A stretch of 64,000 nt of DNA from Pseudomonas benzenivorans (GCF_024397895.1 NZ_CP073346.1:4030001-4094000); one strand, 5' to 3'; shown: positions 18,116 through 27,215, counted from the stretch's first letter. Numbers and translations: made by a program. The notes: a model not told the origin generated them from the sequence alone.

Positions 18116-18817
18116 TCAGCCGGAGAGGCCGACGTAGACGTTCTGTACGTCGTCGTGGCCGTCGATGGCCTCGAGGAAGGCTTCGACTTCTTCGAGCTGC
18201 TCGGGCGTCAGGCTGGTGACCGGGTTCTTCGGCCGGTAGCCCAGCTTGGCCGAGTTGACGGTGAAGCCCTGCTCCGGCAGCGCGCGGCTGACGGCGTCGA
18301 GGTCGGTCGGTTCGGTGATGAACAGGCTGTTGTCGTCATCGGCGACATCGAAATCCTGGGCGCCGGCTTCGATCGCCGCCAGCTCGGGGTCGGCGCCGCT
18401 GTCGCTGGAGGCCTCGATCAGGCCGACGTGGTCGAAGTCCCAGGTCACCGAGCCCGAGGCGCCGAGCTGGCCCTTGCGGAACAGCACGCGAATCTCGGCG
18501 ACGGTGCGGTTGACGTTGTCGGTCAGGCACTCGACGATCACCGGCACCTGGTGCGGGGCGAAGCCTTCGTAGGTGGTGCGTTCGAAGTTGACGGTCTCGC
18601 CGGTCAGGCCTGCGCCCTTCTTGATCGCCCGCTCCAGGGTGTCCTTGGGCATCGAGGCTTTCTTCGCCTGATGCACGGCCAGACGCAGCTTGGGGTTCAT
18701 GTCCGGGTCGGCGCCGTTGCGTGCGGCGATCATGATTTCCTTCACCAGACGGCCGAAGATCTTGCCTCTGGCGTTGGCGGCGGCTTCTTTAGGTTTGGCT
18801 TTCCACTGAGCGCCCAT
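18116..18817 (-). CDS. YebC/PmpR-family regulator
   Basis: 233 residues starting [20 protein letters not shown], the typical start of YebC-like (TACO1) proteins, with the three-domain acidic body intact to the end. Members bind DNA or the ribosome; PmpR in P. aeruginosa represses quorum-sensing genes, and YebC homologues relieve stalling at proline stretches. This variant (GAQWKAK rather than AGHSKW) resembles the YeeN branch, so it may be the second paralogue of the genome. GAGA precedes the ATG. Confidence 0.9.
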   Translation of the reverse strand: MGAQWKAKPKEAAANARGKIFGRLVKEIMIAARNGADPDMNPKLRLAVHQAKKASMPKDTLERAIKKGAGLTGETVNFERTTYEGFAPHQVPVIVECLTDNVNRTVAEIRVLFRKGQLGASGSVTWDFDHVGLIEASSDSGADPELAAIEAGAQDFDVADDDNSLFITEPTDLDAVSRALPEQGFTVNSAKLGYRPKNPVTSLTPEQLEEVEAFLEAIDGHDDVQNVYVGLSG

Positions 18818-18929
18818 GGATGTTCTCTCGGTCTGTGCGGTCGGATGAGGCGCCTGTCTGCGGTGGCGGGCGGGCCAGGCGAGTGGCGTGGCCGACCGAC
18901 GGCGGACAGGCGCGGGTCAGCCGCGGATT

Positions 18930-20264
18930 CTAGTCGCTCTGCCGGCCGCTGGCACCCCCTCCGCAGCGCCGCTCGGCGCGTTCGTTGAAGTAGGTGCGGG
19001 TGCCTTGCTGGCTCATGGCTGCGGCGATACGGCCGACGCCCTGCAGATAGGCGGCGGTGCGCAGGCTCACCTGCTCCTGCTCGGCGCGCTCGAAACAGGC
19101 CTCGGCGGCCTTGCCGATGCGGTCGTCCAGGCGCTGCTCGACGGTCTCCTGGGGCCAGTAGTCGCCGATGCGGTTCTGCACCCACTCCAGGTGGCTGGCG
19201 ATCACCCCGCCGGCATTGACCAGCACATCGGGCAGCACCACGACACCGGCGTCTTCCAGCAGCTGATCGGCCTCGGCGGTCACCGGGCCGTTGGCGATTT
19301 CGAGAATCAGCGGCGCCTTGATCCGTCCGGCGTTGTCCTCGTCGATGGCGTCCTCCAAGGCCGCCAGCACCAGCACGTCGACGTCCAGCTCCAGCAGCGC
19401 CTGCTGCTCGATGCGCTCGGCGTCGCGCTCCTCGCACACCGACTCGTCGCAGTAGACCATGCCCTTGAGCTCGCGGGTTGCGTGCTTGTGCTTCCAGATC
19501 GGCTCGGGGTTCAGGCCGTCCTCGTCATGGATCGCGCCCTTGGAGTCGGAGAGGGCGACGATGCGATAGCCCGCCTCATGGGCCAGCCGGGCGAAGTGAT
19601 AGCCGGCATTGCCGAAGCCCTGCACCGCGACGCGCAGTTGCTCCGGCGACTTGTCCTGGCGCTGGGTCCACAACTGCAGCACCTGCAGGGCGCCGCGTCC
19701 GGTGGCGGCCACGCGGCCGGCCGAGCCGCCGAGGCCCAGCGGCTTGCCGGTGATCACCGCCGGCACCTGGCGCCGCTCGATCTGCGCGTATTCGTCGCTC
19801 ATCCAGCCCATCACCGTGGCATTGGTGTTGACGTCGGGGGCCGGGATGTCGCGGTCCGGACCGATCAGGTCATGAATGGCGCGTATGTAGCCGCGCGACA
19901 GGCGTTCCAGCTCCAACCTGGACAGCCCCTTGGGGTCCACGCAGACGCCGCCCTTGGCGCCGCCGAACGGCAGGTCCACCACCGCGCACTTGATGGTCAT
20001 CCAGAAACTCAGATGGGTGACCTCCTCGCGCGAGACCTGCGGGTGGAAGCGCACGCCACCCTTGGTTGGTCCGCGGGTGTCGTCGTACTGCACGCGCCAG
20101 CCCTGGAACACCTTCAGGGCGCCGTCATCCATGCGCACCGGGATGCTGACCTGGGCGGTGAGCTTGGCGCTGGCCAGGCGCTGGCGCACATCGTCGGCGA
20201 CTTGCAGGCGGTCGAAGATGCGCTCGAGAAACGCCGGGGTACCGTTTTCGGATTGCTTGCTCAT
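18930..20264 (-). CDS. Glu/Leu/Phe/Val dehydrogenase (glutamate dehydrogenase type)
   Basis: 444 residues. Conserved segments: GPTKGGVRFHP, PFGGAKGGVCVDP with the catalytic lysine, DIPAPDVNT, the Rossmann motif GFGNAGYHFA, and LPDVLVNAGGV. This is the hexameric ELFV dehydrogenase family, closest in pattern to catabolic GdhA/RocG enzymes that interconvert glutamate and 2-oxoglutarate. Substrate and cofactor choice cannot be settled here. The very C-terminal Gly/Arg-rich tail after YFNERAERR looks divergent. AGGAGG precedes the ATG. Monocistronic. Confidence 0.88.
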   Translation of the reverse strand: MSKQSENGTPAFLERIFDRLQVADDVRQRLASAKLTAQVSIPVRMDDGALKVFQGWRVQYDDTRGPTKGGVRFHPQVSREEVTHLSFWMTIKCAVVDLPFGGAKGGVCVDPKGLSRLELERLSRGYIRAIHDLIGPDRDIPAPDVNTNATVMGWMSDEYAQIERRQVPAVITGKPLGLGGSAGRVAATGRGALQVLQLWTQRQDKSPEQLRVAVQGFGNAGYHFARLAHEAGYRIVALSDSKGAIHDEDGLNPEPIWKHKHATRELKGMVYCDESVCEERDAERIEQQALLELDVDVLVLAALEDAIDEDNAGRIKAPLILEIANGPVTAEADQLLEDAGVVVLPDVLVNAGGVIASHLEWVQNRIGDYWPQETVEQRLDDRIGKAAEACFERAEQEQVSLRTAAYLQGVGRIAAAMSQQGTRTYFNERAERRCGGGASGRQSD

Positions 20265-20362
20265 GGCAGGCCTCCTGGGTTGGTCCGGCCGCTTTGTGCC
20301 GCCGAAATGGCTGCGCCGGTGCGCGAGGCAGCGGCAGGACTAGGTTGTGGCCGTCGCGCGGC

Positions 20363-21673
20363 TCATTTGGCCTCCGGCAGGGCGCTGGCCATGGCCGCGC
20401 CCAGTGCGCCGAGCAATGACAGCAGCAGGATGATCTCGCTGACCGCCAGCACCGAGCCGAGGGCGCCGGCGAAGCCCAGCAGCAGCAGGATCAGGCCGAT
20501 CAGGCTGTTGCTGACGGCAACATAGTCGGTACGCCGGTTGCCCTTGGCCAGGTCGACCACGTAGGTCTTGCGGCCGATGCGCACGCCCTGGTGGGCGATG
20601 CTCAGGCAGAAGTACAGCGCGGGCAGCGCCCAGCCGATGGTCAGCCAGGCCGGTTGCAGGCTGTCGAGCAGGTAGACGAGCAGCCCCAGGGCAGCGGTCA
20701 GCACGGCGGCCAGCATCATCACCCGGCGGCTGGAGAGGTCGGCGAAGCGACCCCACAGCGGCGCCGAGAGCAGGCTTGCGGCGCCGCTGGCGAGCAGGAA
20801 CAGGCCCAGCAGCGAGGCGGCCGAGCCGAGCTTCTGCTGGGCCAGCACCACGTAGTAGGGGGCGGTCAGGGCGGAGCACAGCAGCAGCGCCCGGGTGATG
20901 ACGAAACGGCGAAACGGTGCGTCGGTGCGCAGAATGGCCAGGCGTTTGAACGCCTCGACCACGGCATTGCCGCCGCCGGCGGTTTCTCCGGGCAATTCAT
21001 TGATGCGGGCGTAGATGGCCGCGGCGACCAGCCACAACAGACCGGCGCCGGCCAGCAGCAGGCCATAGGCCTGGGGCGGCAGCTGATCGGCGCTGCTGAT
21101 CAGCAACAGCAGGGCCAGGCCGACGGTGACCAGGCCCGCGGCGCTGGCCGACCAGCCGTTGACCTGGCCGCGTCGGGTCTTGGGAATGGTCTTGCCGAGC
21201 ACGTCCTTCGAGGCCACCGAGCTCAGGCCGCGGGCCAGGCTGAACAGCACCAGCAGGCCGATGATCGCCCAGCCGGCGGTTGCGCCGTTGAGGAACCAGG
21301 CCACCAGGCCGATGCCGCCGATGGCCAGGGCCTGGACCAGGCTGCCGATGACCCAGACCCATTTGCGCACCGGCACCGCGCGGATATAGCTGGCGATGAA
21401 CAGCTGGGGGATCAGCGAGCCGGACTCGCGGATCGGCACCAGAAAACCGATCAGGTACAGCGGCGCCTGCAGGGTTTCCATCACCCAGGGCAGGACCACC
21501 TTGGGATTGGCCAGGGCGTCGCCCAGTTTGCTGAAGAAATGGGTGAGGATCATCAGCAGGAAGTTGCCCGGCACATCGCGGCAGGCCTGATCGCCGATGT
21601 CGGTACAGACCCGCGCGTCCTCCTCGTTGACCAGCTTGGCGTAGAGGTTCTCGCTGAGGCTTTGCTTGTTCAC
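20363..21673 (-). CDS. MFS transporter
   Basis: 436 residues with about twelve hydrophobic segments and the cytosolic loop motif WGRFADLSSRRVM. A long hydrophilic N terminus with several acidic residues precedes the first span. The GTG at 21673 (VNKQSLSE) has GGAG 6 nt upstream and is preferred over an upstream start. Substrate not predictable. Upstream lies the divergent usp gene. Confidence 0.85.
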   Translation of the reverse strand: MNKQSLSENLYAKLVNEEDARVCTDIGDQACRDVPGNFLLMILTHFFSKLGDALANPKVVLPWVMETLQAPLYLIGFLVPIRESGSLIPQLFIASYIRAVPVRKWVWVIGSLVQALAIGGIGLVAWFLNGATAGWAIIGLLVLFSLARGLSSVASKDVLGKTIPKTRRGQVNGWSASAAGLVTVGLALLLLISSADQLPPQAYGLLLAGAGLLWLVAAAIYARINELPGETAGGGNAVVEAFKRLAILRTDAPFRRFVITRALLLCSALTAPYYVVLAQQKLGSAASLLGLFLLASGAASLLSAPLWGRFADLSSRRVMMLAAVLTAALGLLVYLLDSLQPAWLTIGWALPALYFCLSIAHQGVRIGRKTYVVDLAKGNRRTDYVAVSNSLIGLILLLLGFAGALGSVLAVSEIILLLSLLGALGAAMASALPEAK

Positions 21674-21813
21674 GGCAACTCCGAGCGGAAACGGCGCCTG
21701 CGCGGCGCAGAGGGGCATGATGCCATGCCCAGGTTGTTGGCGCCCACGCCGGCGCGGATGGGCGGCAGGGGGGCTGGTCTATGCTTGTCGTGGGGGCGCA
21801 GAGGAGAGGCGTG

Positions 21814-22245
21814 ATGCGCACTATATTGCTGGCATTCGACGGGTCGGACAGCGCCAGGCGCGCGGTGCAGTACGTCATCGACTTCGTCCGCTTCCACCAG
21901 GCCAAGCTGCAGGTGCACCTGATCAATGTGCAGCACGAACCCCTGCTCTACGGCGAGTACGTGACCAGCGAGTTCGTCGAGCAGTTGCAGCAGTCGCTGC
22001 TGGCGGCGGCGGCGCAGACGCTGGAGTGGCCGGCCGATCAGCTCGAGGAAGCGGGCATCGCCCACAAGTCGCACACGGCCCTGGGCAATGTGGCCGAGCA
22101 GGTGGCCGACGCGGTCAAGCAGCTGCAGTGTGACACCGTGGTCATGGGCACCCGGGGTTTGGGCACCGTCACCGGTATGCTGCTGGGCTCGGTGGCCACC
22201 CGGGTCATTCATGAGGTGGAAGTGCCGGTGGTACTGGTCAAGTAA
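21814..22245 (+). CDS. Universal stress protein, UspA family (copy 1)
   Basis: 143 residues, single Usp domain. N-terminal ILLAFDGSDSA and the C-terminal ATP-binding pattern GTRGLGTVTGMLLGSVATRV are intact, so ATP-binding type. GAGGAGAG lies 6 nt before the ATG. It is strongly similar along its whole length to the usp gene at 23691, so the two arose by duplication. Usually induced by stress or low oxygen in Pseudomonas; no Anr box is evident here. Confidence 0.92.
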   Translation: MRTILLAFDGSDSARRAVQYVIDFVRFHQAKLQVHLINVQHEPLLYGEYVTSEFVEQLQQSLLAAAAQTLEWPADQLEEAGIAHKSHTALGNVAEQVADAVKQLQCDTVVMGTRGLGTVTGMLLGSVATRVIHEVEVPVVLVK

Positions 22246-22268
22246 CCCTACCGGCCCACGGCGACGAT

Positions 22269-22823
22269 CTACTTGGCCTTGGTCCAGGCGAAGCTCTGGA
22301 AGGGCTCGTCCACCGGTGTTTCGGCGAGGTGGTTGATGTAGTTGCTCATCACCTTCTGGCTCAGGCCGAGCACCACTTCGAGGACGTGGCGCTGGCTGTA
22401 ACCGGCATCGTAGAAGGCTTGCAGCTCGGCTTTGCCGACCGCGCCGCGCTGGCGCAGCATGGCCAGGGTGAAGGTGCGCAGGGCCTCGAGCTTGTCGCTG
22501 GGCAGGGCGCTTTCATCGCGCAGGGCGTTGCTGATGTCGTCCGACACCTTCATCGACTTGGCGATCGCGGTGTGGGCCGGCACGCAGTAGTGGCAGCCGT
22601 GCTCGACGCTGATGGTCTGCCACACCACGGTCTTCTCGTCGGCATCGAAGCTGCTCTGCACGAACAGCTCGTGCAGCTGCTGGTAGGCCTCCAGCGTGCC
22701 CGGCGCCTCGGCCATCACGGCATGCAGGTTGGGGATCATGCCGAAGGCCTTCACGGATTTCTCCAGCAGGGGCTTGGACTTCTCGGGGGCGGAAGCTTGG
22801 TCGTGCAGGGTGAAGTCGCTCAT
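22269..22823 (-). CDS. AhpD-like carboxymuconolactone decarboxylase family peroxidase
   Basis: 184 residues with the redox motif C77-H-Y-C80 and H84 (HGCHYCVPAH), as in peroxidase-related AhpD-type proteins. Likely acts on peroxides or related electrophiles in the cytosol. The ATG at 22823 has GAGGA 8 nt upstream. It is divergent from a TetR gene and three palindromic operators lie between them, so it is probably the regulated target. Confidence 0.88.
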   Translation of the reverse strand: MSDFTLHDQASAPEKSKPLLEKSVKAFGMIPNLHAVMAEAPGTLEAYQQLHELFVQSSFDADEKTVVWQTISVEHGCHYCVPAHTAIAKSMKVSDDISNALRDESALPSDKLEALRTFTLAMLRQRGAVGKAELQAFYDAGYSQRHVLEVVLGLSQKVMSNYINHLAETPVDEPFQSFAWTKAK

Positions 22824-22841
22824 CAGACTGTCCTCGCTAAG

Positions 22842-22919
22842 TTGAGTGATCATTCAAAAACGATTTCAACCCTAACATAATTGAGTGATCGCTCAAGTTT
22901 AATTTGAGCAATCACTCAA
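22842..22919. promoter_or_regulatory. Three TetR-operator-like palindromes
   Basis: Three 16-bp near-palindromes occur in the intergenic region: TTGAGTGATCATTCAA (22842-22857), TTGAGTGATCGCTCAA (22881-22896) and TTGAGCAATCACTCAA (22904-22919). Their shared half-site TTGAGTGATC / GATCACTCAA suits a dimeric TetR regulator. The first lies near the AhpD-like start and the others toward the tetR gene, so both promoters could be repressed. Confidence 0.8.
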
Positions 22920-22970
22920 TAATCTCGTCGGCAGCGGTATACTCGTCATTTTCCGAGTCAGGCTCCGCCC

Positions 22971-23579
22971 ATGCCGAGAACCTCCCGTTACGACCGGCAG
23001 ACCGCCCTGGACAAAGCCGTGCTGCTGTTCTGGGAGCGGGGTTACTTCGCCACCTCGATGAAGCAGATCGAAGAGGCGTTGGACATGCGGCCTGGCAGCC
23101 TGTACGCCACGTTCGGCAGCAAGAGCGGCCTGTTTGGCGAAGCGCTGGATGAGTATTCGCGGCAGATGGGCGAGGAGCTGGCCGGCCATCTGGCGCGCCA
23201 GTCCAGCCGTATCGCCGGCCTGAAGAGCTATCTGCGTGCTGTCACCCAGTCCTGCCTGGAGCCGGGCAGGGTGCCGGCTCGTGCCTGCATGCTGGTCAAG
23301 ACCCTGCTGGAAGTGAACAACCAGGAGCCGGCATTGCAGCAGCAGGTCAACCTCATCCTGCGGGATGTCGAGGCCCAGTTGGCCGAGGTGGTGCAACAGG
23401 CCCAGGAGGCCGGCGAGCTGCGTCCGGAGGTTGACTGCCAGCGCCTGGCCCGGCTGCTGCAGGCACAGCTGATCGGCCTGCGCTCCTTCGCCCAGCGCGA
23501 CGTGCCCGCCTGCCACCTGGAAGCGCTCACCGATGACATGCTCGCCATGCTGGAGCCCTACCGGGCCTTGCCCGCCTGA
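22971..23579 (+). CDS. TetR/AcrR-family transcriptional regulator
   Basis: 202 residues. N-terminal helix-turn-helix (ALDKAVLLFWERGYFATSMK, then MRPGSLYATFGSKSGLF) and a helical ligand domain with C-terminal TetR_C-like sequence. Expected to repress itself and the divergent AhpD-like gene through the palindromes between them. The inducer is unknown; an electrophile or oxidant is plausible from the target. Confidence 0.93.
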   Translation: MPRTSRYDRQTALDKAVLLFWERGYFATSMKQIEEALDMRPGSLYATFGSKSGLFGEALDEYSRQMGEELAGHLARQSSRIAGLKSYLRAVTQSCLEPGRVPARACMLVKTLLEVNNQEPALQQQVNLILRDVEAQLAEVVQQAQEAGELRPEVDCQRLARLLQAQLIGLRSFAQRDVPACHLEALTDDMLAMLEPYRALPA

Positions 23580-23690
23580 TCCGTCAATCTGCCGCCGCAA
23601 TGGTGCGCCGGGCGGCGTGTCACGCGGATAACGTCACGGGCCCGCGCAGCGCTATCTATGCTTTCAGTATGTCGGTAGAGGAGATTCGCT

Positions 23691-24122
23691 ATGCGCAAGG
23701 TACTGGTTGCATACGATGGTTCGGACAGTTCGAAACGTGCCCTGCAGTACGTGATCGACTTCGCGCGGGTTCACGACGCGACGCTGGATGTGCACCTGAT
23801 CAATGTCCAGCATGAGGCGGTGCTGTACGGCGAATACGTCAACGACGAGATGATCGCCAACATGCGCGAATCGCTGCAGGCCGAGGCCAACGAGGCGCTC
23901 GACTGGCCGGCCGAGCAGCTCAAGGCCGCGGGCATCGCCTGCGAAAAGCATACGGCTCTGGGCAATGTGGCCGAGCAGGTCAACCATGCGGTCAAACAGC
24001 TGGAGTGCGACACCGTGGTGATGGGCACTCGCGGCCTGGGCACCTTCACCGGCCTGCTGCTGGGCTCGGTGGCCACCCGGGTGATCCATGAGGTGCAGGT
24101 GCCGGTGCTGCTGGTGAAATAG
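23691..24122 (+). CDS. Universal stress protein, UspA family (copy 2)
   Basis: 143 residues with the same layout as the copy at 21814 and long identical stretches (HLINVQHE, LYGEYV, VMGTRGLGT). ATP-binding glycine motif intact. GAGGAGA 8 nt before the ATG. Its position after tetR suggests the duplication flanked the AhpD-TetR pair. Confidence 0.92.
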   Translation: MRKVLVAYDGSDSSKRALQYVIDFARVHDATLDVHLINVQHEAVLYGEYVNDEMIANMRESLQAEANEALDWPAEQLKAAGIACEKHTALGNVAEQVNHAVKQLECDTVVMGTRGLGTFTGLLLGSVATRVIHEVQVPVLLVK

Positions 24123-24168
24123 CGCCCGGTCGCCAGAAACGCCCAGCCAGCTCACGTGCATCGTCGCA

Positions 24169-24194
24169 CCGCAATGCGCAGGTGCGCATTGCGG
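24169..24194. repeat. 26-bp palindrome upstream of the DMT exporter gene
   Basis: CCGCAATGCGCA and TGCGCATTGCGG are perfect 12-bp inverted arms around GG. There is no following T-run, so it is not a typical terminator. It lies 92 nt before the exporter gene and 46 nt after the usp stop. A protein binding site is possible. Confidence 0.5.
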
Positions 24195-24285
24195 CGACTG
24201 TGTGCCTCTATTGCTTCGCCACTGTAGTTAGGCAGACGCCGGCGCGGCTGGTCTAATGACGCTTTGTCCGTCATGAGAAAGCGCG

Positions 24286-25164
24286 ATGTCTCCCAAGGAT
24301 CTGTTGTTGGCGCTGGTCGTGATCGTCGTCTGGGGCCTGAACTTCGTGGTGATCAAGGTCGGCCTGGACGACATGCCGCCCATGCTGCTGGGAGCGCTGC
24401 GCTTCATGCTGGCGGCCTTCCCGGCGATCCTGTTCGTCAGGCGTCCGCAGATGCCGTTGCGCTGGCTGCTGGCCTACGGTCTGACGATCTCCCTCGGCCA
24501 GTTCGCCTTTCTGTTCTCGGCCATGTCGGTGGGCATGCCGGCCGGTCTGGCCTCGGTGGTGCTGCAGTCCCAGGCGTTCTTCACCCTGATCTTCGCCGTG
24601 TTGTTCCTCGGCGAGCGAGTGCGTGCGAGCAATGTACTGGGCTTGCTGGTGGCGGCCGGCGGCCTGCTGCTGATCGCCCTGCAAAACGATTTCAGCATGA
24701 CCCTCGCCGGGTTCGTCCTGACCATCGGCGCCGCCTCGATGTGGGGGCTGGGCAATATCATCACGCGCAAGGTCGGCAAGGTGAATCTGGTCGGTCTGGT
24801 GGTCTGGGGCAGCCTGGTGCCGCCGCTGCCGTTCCTGGCCTTGTCCTGGCTGCTGGAAGGGCCCCAGGTGATGGAAGCGGCCGTGCGCGATATCAGCCTG
24901 AACTCGATCCTGGTGCTGGTCTACCTGGCCTTCGGCGCGACCATTCTCGGATACGGCTTGTGGAGCCGGCTGCTGTCGCGCTACCTGGCCAGCCAGGTGG
25001 CGCCGTTCTCGCTGCTGGTGCCGGTGGTCGGCTTGAGTTCATCGGCGCTGCTGCTGGGGGAGCGGCTCGGCACCCAGCAGATGCTCGGCGCGCTGCTGGT
25101 GATGCTCGGGTTGTTGATCAACGTCTGGGGCGGCTGGCTCTATGGCCGGTTGAGGTTGGCCTGA
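24286..25164 (+). CDS. EamA/DMT-family transporter
   Basis: 292 residues with ten hydrophobic segments in two EamA repeats (FLGERVRASN and LLGERLGTQQ mark the equivalent loops). Family members export amino acids and metabolites such as cysteine and O-acetylserine; the substrate here is not predictable. Inner membrane. Single gene. Confidence 0.9.
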   Translation: MSPKDLLLALVVIVVWGLNFVVIKVGLDDMPPMLLGALRFMLAAFPAILFVRRPQMPLRWLLAYGLTISLGQFAFLFSAMSVGMPAGLASVVLQSQAFFTLIFAVLFLGERVRASNVLGLLVAAGGLLLIALQNDFSMTLAGFVLTIGAASMWGLGNIITRKVGKVNLVGLVVWGSLVPPLPFLALSWLLEGPQVMEAAVRDISLNSILVLVYLAFGATILGYGLWSRLLSRYLASQVAPFSLLVPVVGLSSSALLLGERLGTQQMLGALLVMLGLLINVWGGWLYGRLRLA

Positions 25165-25231
25165 AGGGTGCGCCGTTGCCAGGCGACTTGATGAACGCCA
25201 GCCATTGAGAGGGCTGCCGCGAAGCGGAAGG

Positions 25232-25264
25232 AAAAAGCCCCCGACACCGTTGCGGCGCGGGGGC
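25232..25264 (-). terminator. Rho-independent terminator of ppiC
   Basis: On the minus strand GCCCCCG and CGGGGGC form the stem, followed by TTTTT. It lies 9 bases past the ppiC stop. Confidence 0.85.
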
Positions 25265-25272
25265 GATCAGGA

Positions 25273-25554
25273 TCAGTCCTGGCGGCTGGTGACTTCCAGC
25301 AGGTGGTAGCCGAACTGGGTCTTCACCGGACCCTGCACGACATTCAGCGGCGCGCTGAAGACCACGGTGTCGAACTCCTTGACCATCTGCCCCGGACCGA
25401 ACGAGCCGAGGTCGCCGCCGTTACGGCCGGACGGGCAGGTGGAGTTGTCTTTGGCGACCTGGGCGAAGTCGGCACCGCCTTCGATGGCGGCTTTCAGTTC
25501 GTTGCACTTGGCTTCGGTGGCAACCAGGATGTGACGGGCAGTGGCGCGGGCCAT
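25273..25554 (-). CDS. ppiC: Parvulin-type peptidyl-prolyl isomerase
   Basis: 93 residues, one parvulin domain (ARHILVATEAKCNEL, GGDLGSFGPGQMVKEFD, VKTQFGYHLLEV) with no signal peptide, as in the cytosolic PpiC/Par10 type. Catalyses cis-trans isomerisation of Xaa-Pro bonds. ATG at 25554 has AAAGGAG 9 nt upstream; longer frames add only non-homologous residues. Confidence 0.93.
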   Translation of the reverse strand: MARATARHILVATEAKCNELKAAIEGGADFAQVAKDNSTCPSGRNGGDLGSFGPGQMVKEFDTVVFSAPLNVVQGPVKTQFGYHLLEVTSRQD

Positions 25555-25722
25555 GGGGAATACTCCTTTCAAAGAAGCTGCAAAGCCTACCGCAATCGTG
25601 CGGCTATTCAAACGTCAGGACCCGGTATCCGGCAGCACGACGAACCAACGCCTGCAGCCTGGTTGTCTAGAATTGGGCAGGAGGGCGCGAAGTGCCCGGG
25701 CGTCCACATTAGGAGATTGCGA

Positions 25723-26061
25723 ATGAATACGCTGACCATCGAAGGCTGGCACAAGCCGGCCAGCGACAAGAAGTCCATTCCCATGGGGGAGTTCCATTTT
25801 CGCGTCAACGAGCCCGACCATTTGCGCCTGGAACAGGCCGAGGAACGGCTGCAGCAGACCGACGAGACCGAGGTGTTCATCGACGTCGACATGTCGACGA
25901 TGGAGCTGGTGACCCCTGAGGAATGCGGTCCGCTGTCCGACTGCCAGCTGCGTGTCTACCTGAGTGCCGACCAGCGCGGCCAGTTCCACCTGGTGGGCCA
26001 CCGCAAGAGCGACGGCACCCTGGTGTACACCAATGCGGTAATGGTCGATCAACTCGGCTAG
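25723..26061 (+). CDS. Hypothetical protein (112 aa)
   Basis: Starts at ATG 25723 after AGGAGA. Soluble, acidic, no signal peptide or membrane span. The sequence MNTLTIEGWHKPASDKKSIP leads into two beta-rich segments. I do not recognise a characterised family. Convergent with the STAS-like gene. Confidence 0.75.
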   Translation: MNTLTIEGWHKPASDKKSIPMGEFHFRVNEPDHLRLEQAEERLQQTDETEVFIDVDMSTMELVTPEECGPLSDCQLRVYLSADQRGQFHLVGHRKSDGTLVYTNAVMVDQLG

Positions 26062-26076
26062 CTGGTCGCCCGTCGC

Positions 26077-26103
26077 AGCTAGCCCGCTCGGTTGGGGCTA
26101 GCT
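26077..26103. terminator. Hairpin between two convergent genes
   Basis: AGCTAGCCC and GGGCTAGCT form a 9-bp stem with a 9-nt loop. It overlaps the stop codon of the minus-strand STAS-like gene. There is no T-run on either side, so terminator activity is uncertain. Confidence 0.35.
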
Positions 26104-26463
26104 CTGCAACCAGATTTCGGCTTCGGCCTTCTCGGTGGGGTCGAATGCCTTGATGGTCAGCCCCGGGATCAGCGCGCCCTCGATCTCGCTGGCCTTTCTC
26201 AGCCATTGCTGATCGGCGATTACCGCGATGCGGTCGAACTGGCGAATGAAGCGAAATAGCTGGGGAAGGCGCGACAGTTCGACGGCGATGGCGCCCAGGG
26301 TGGGAAACTCGAACTCGCCGATCCGGTAGAGGATGCGGCCGTGCTGGATCCCCTCGGAGTGCTCAATCAGCTGACTGAGGGCGATCAGCATTTCCTCGCT
26401 GTCGAATTTGCCGGCAATGTCCACGTCGAGGCGGTTCTCGCCGTTGCGCGTTACCTGGAACAT
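26098..26463 (-). CDS. SpoIIAA-like STAS-fold protein
   Basis: 121 residues in the pattern of the SpoIIAA-like family (PF11964): N-terminal beta strands (MFQVTRNGENRLDVDIAGKF), then HGRILYRIGEF and FDRIAVIADQQWLRK. ATG at 26463 is supported by GGAGGT 5 nt upstream. The function of this family is unknown; it may bind lipids or partner proteins. Confidence 0.8.
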   Translation of the reverse strand: MFQVTRNGENRLDVDIAGKFDSEEMLIALSQLIEHSEGIQHGRILYRIGEFEFPTLGAIAVELSRLPQLFRFIRQFDRIAVIADQQWLRKASEIEGALIPGLTIKAFDPTEKAEAEIWLQS

Positions 26464-26622
26464 AACCACCTCCGCACAGTGGGTTCTAGTTCCCACCATA
26501 CGCCGCTTGTCGATCCAGGTTAAACAAGCTTCGATAAAGCGGCTCTGTCAGTCGAGGGCGCTGCAGCTGATCGCTACTTCCTATTCGCCGCGCCAGTGCT
26601 TAGCAGGCGCAGCAGTCGGGTG

Positions 26623-27117
26623 TCAGGCCTCGCTGCCATGGGCCGCGGCCCGCAGTTGCGCGGTGTCGACGCGCACGAAGGTGGAGTCGCCGATGGCGGT
26701 AAGCACGTCGCCGGCGAAGACCTCGCAGATCACCCGGGTCTTGCGCCCGACCTCGCCGTCGACCCGGGCGCGCAGGGTCAGGGCTACGCCCATCGGCGTC
26801 GGCTTGATGTATTTGATGCCGAGGTTGCCGGTGACGCAGTCGATACGCGGCAGGCTGCCGGCTTCGCGCTGTTCGGCGCGGTAGTGGTAGGCCATGGCCG
26901 TCCAGTTGGAGTGGCAGTCCACCAGCATGGCGATCAGCCCGCCGTAGACCAGGCCCGGCCAGCCAGAATACTTGTCGTCGGGCAGGTGCTCGGCCACGAC
27001 ATGCACGCCGTCCTCATGCCAGTGACTCTTGATCTGCAGGCCATGGTGGTTGTGGCTGCCACAGCCAAAACAGACACCTTCCGGTGCGGCCAGATCTTGC
27101 AGGGGGGCGTCGTGCAT
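26623..27117 (-). CDS. PaaI-family hotdog thioesterase
   Basis: 164 residues with the hotdog helix WPGLVYGGLIAMLVDCHSNW. An N-terminal CFGCG pair precedes the fold, as in some PaaI-like proteins. Likely hydrolyses an acyl-CoA thioester; the substrate is not determined. AAGG before the ATG. Confidence 0.85.
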   Translation of the reverse strand: MHDAPLQDLAAPEGVCFGCGSHNHHGLQIKSHWHEDGVHVVAEHLPDDKYSGWPGLVYGGLIAMLVDCHSNWTAMAYHYRAEQREAGSLPRIDCVTGNLGIKYIKPTPMGVALTLRARVDGEVGRKTRVICEVFAGDVLTAIGDSTFVRVDTAQLRAAAHGSEA

Positions 27118-27215
27118 GGTGTTGCCTTGTCCTGGGGAGGGGGGACGCCAGCGTATCGGCTTTCAGCGCGGAACTGAACCGGGGGGTGCCCATGGCCACG
27201 CCGCGCCCGGCGCCG

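Noticed and set aside
18888..20525. 545-codon open frame opposite glutamate dehydrogenase
   Set aside because: Antisense shadow; the minus-strand frame has all ELFV dehydrogenase motifs.
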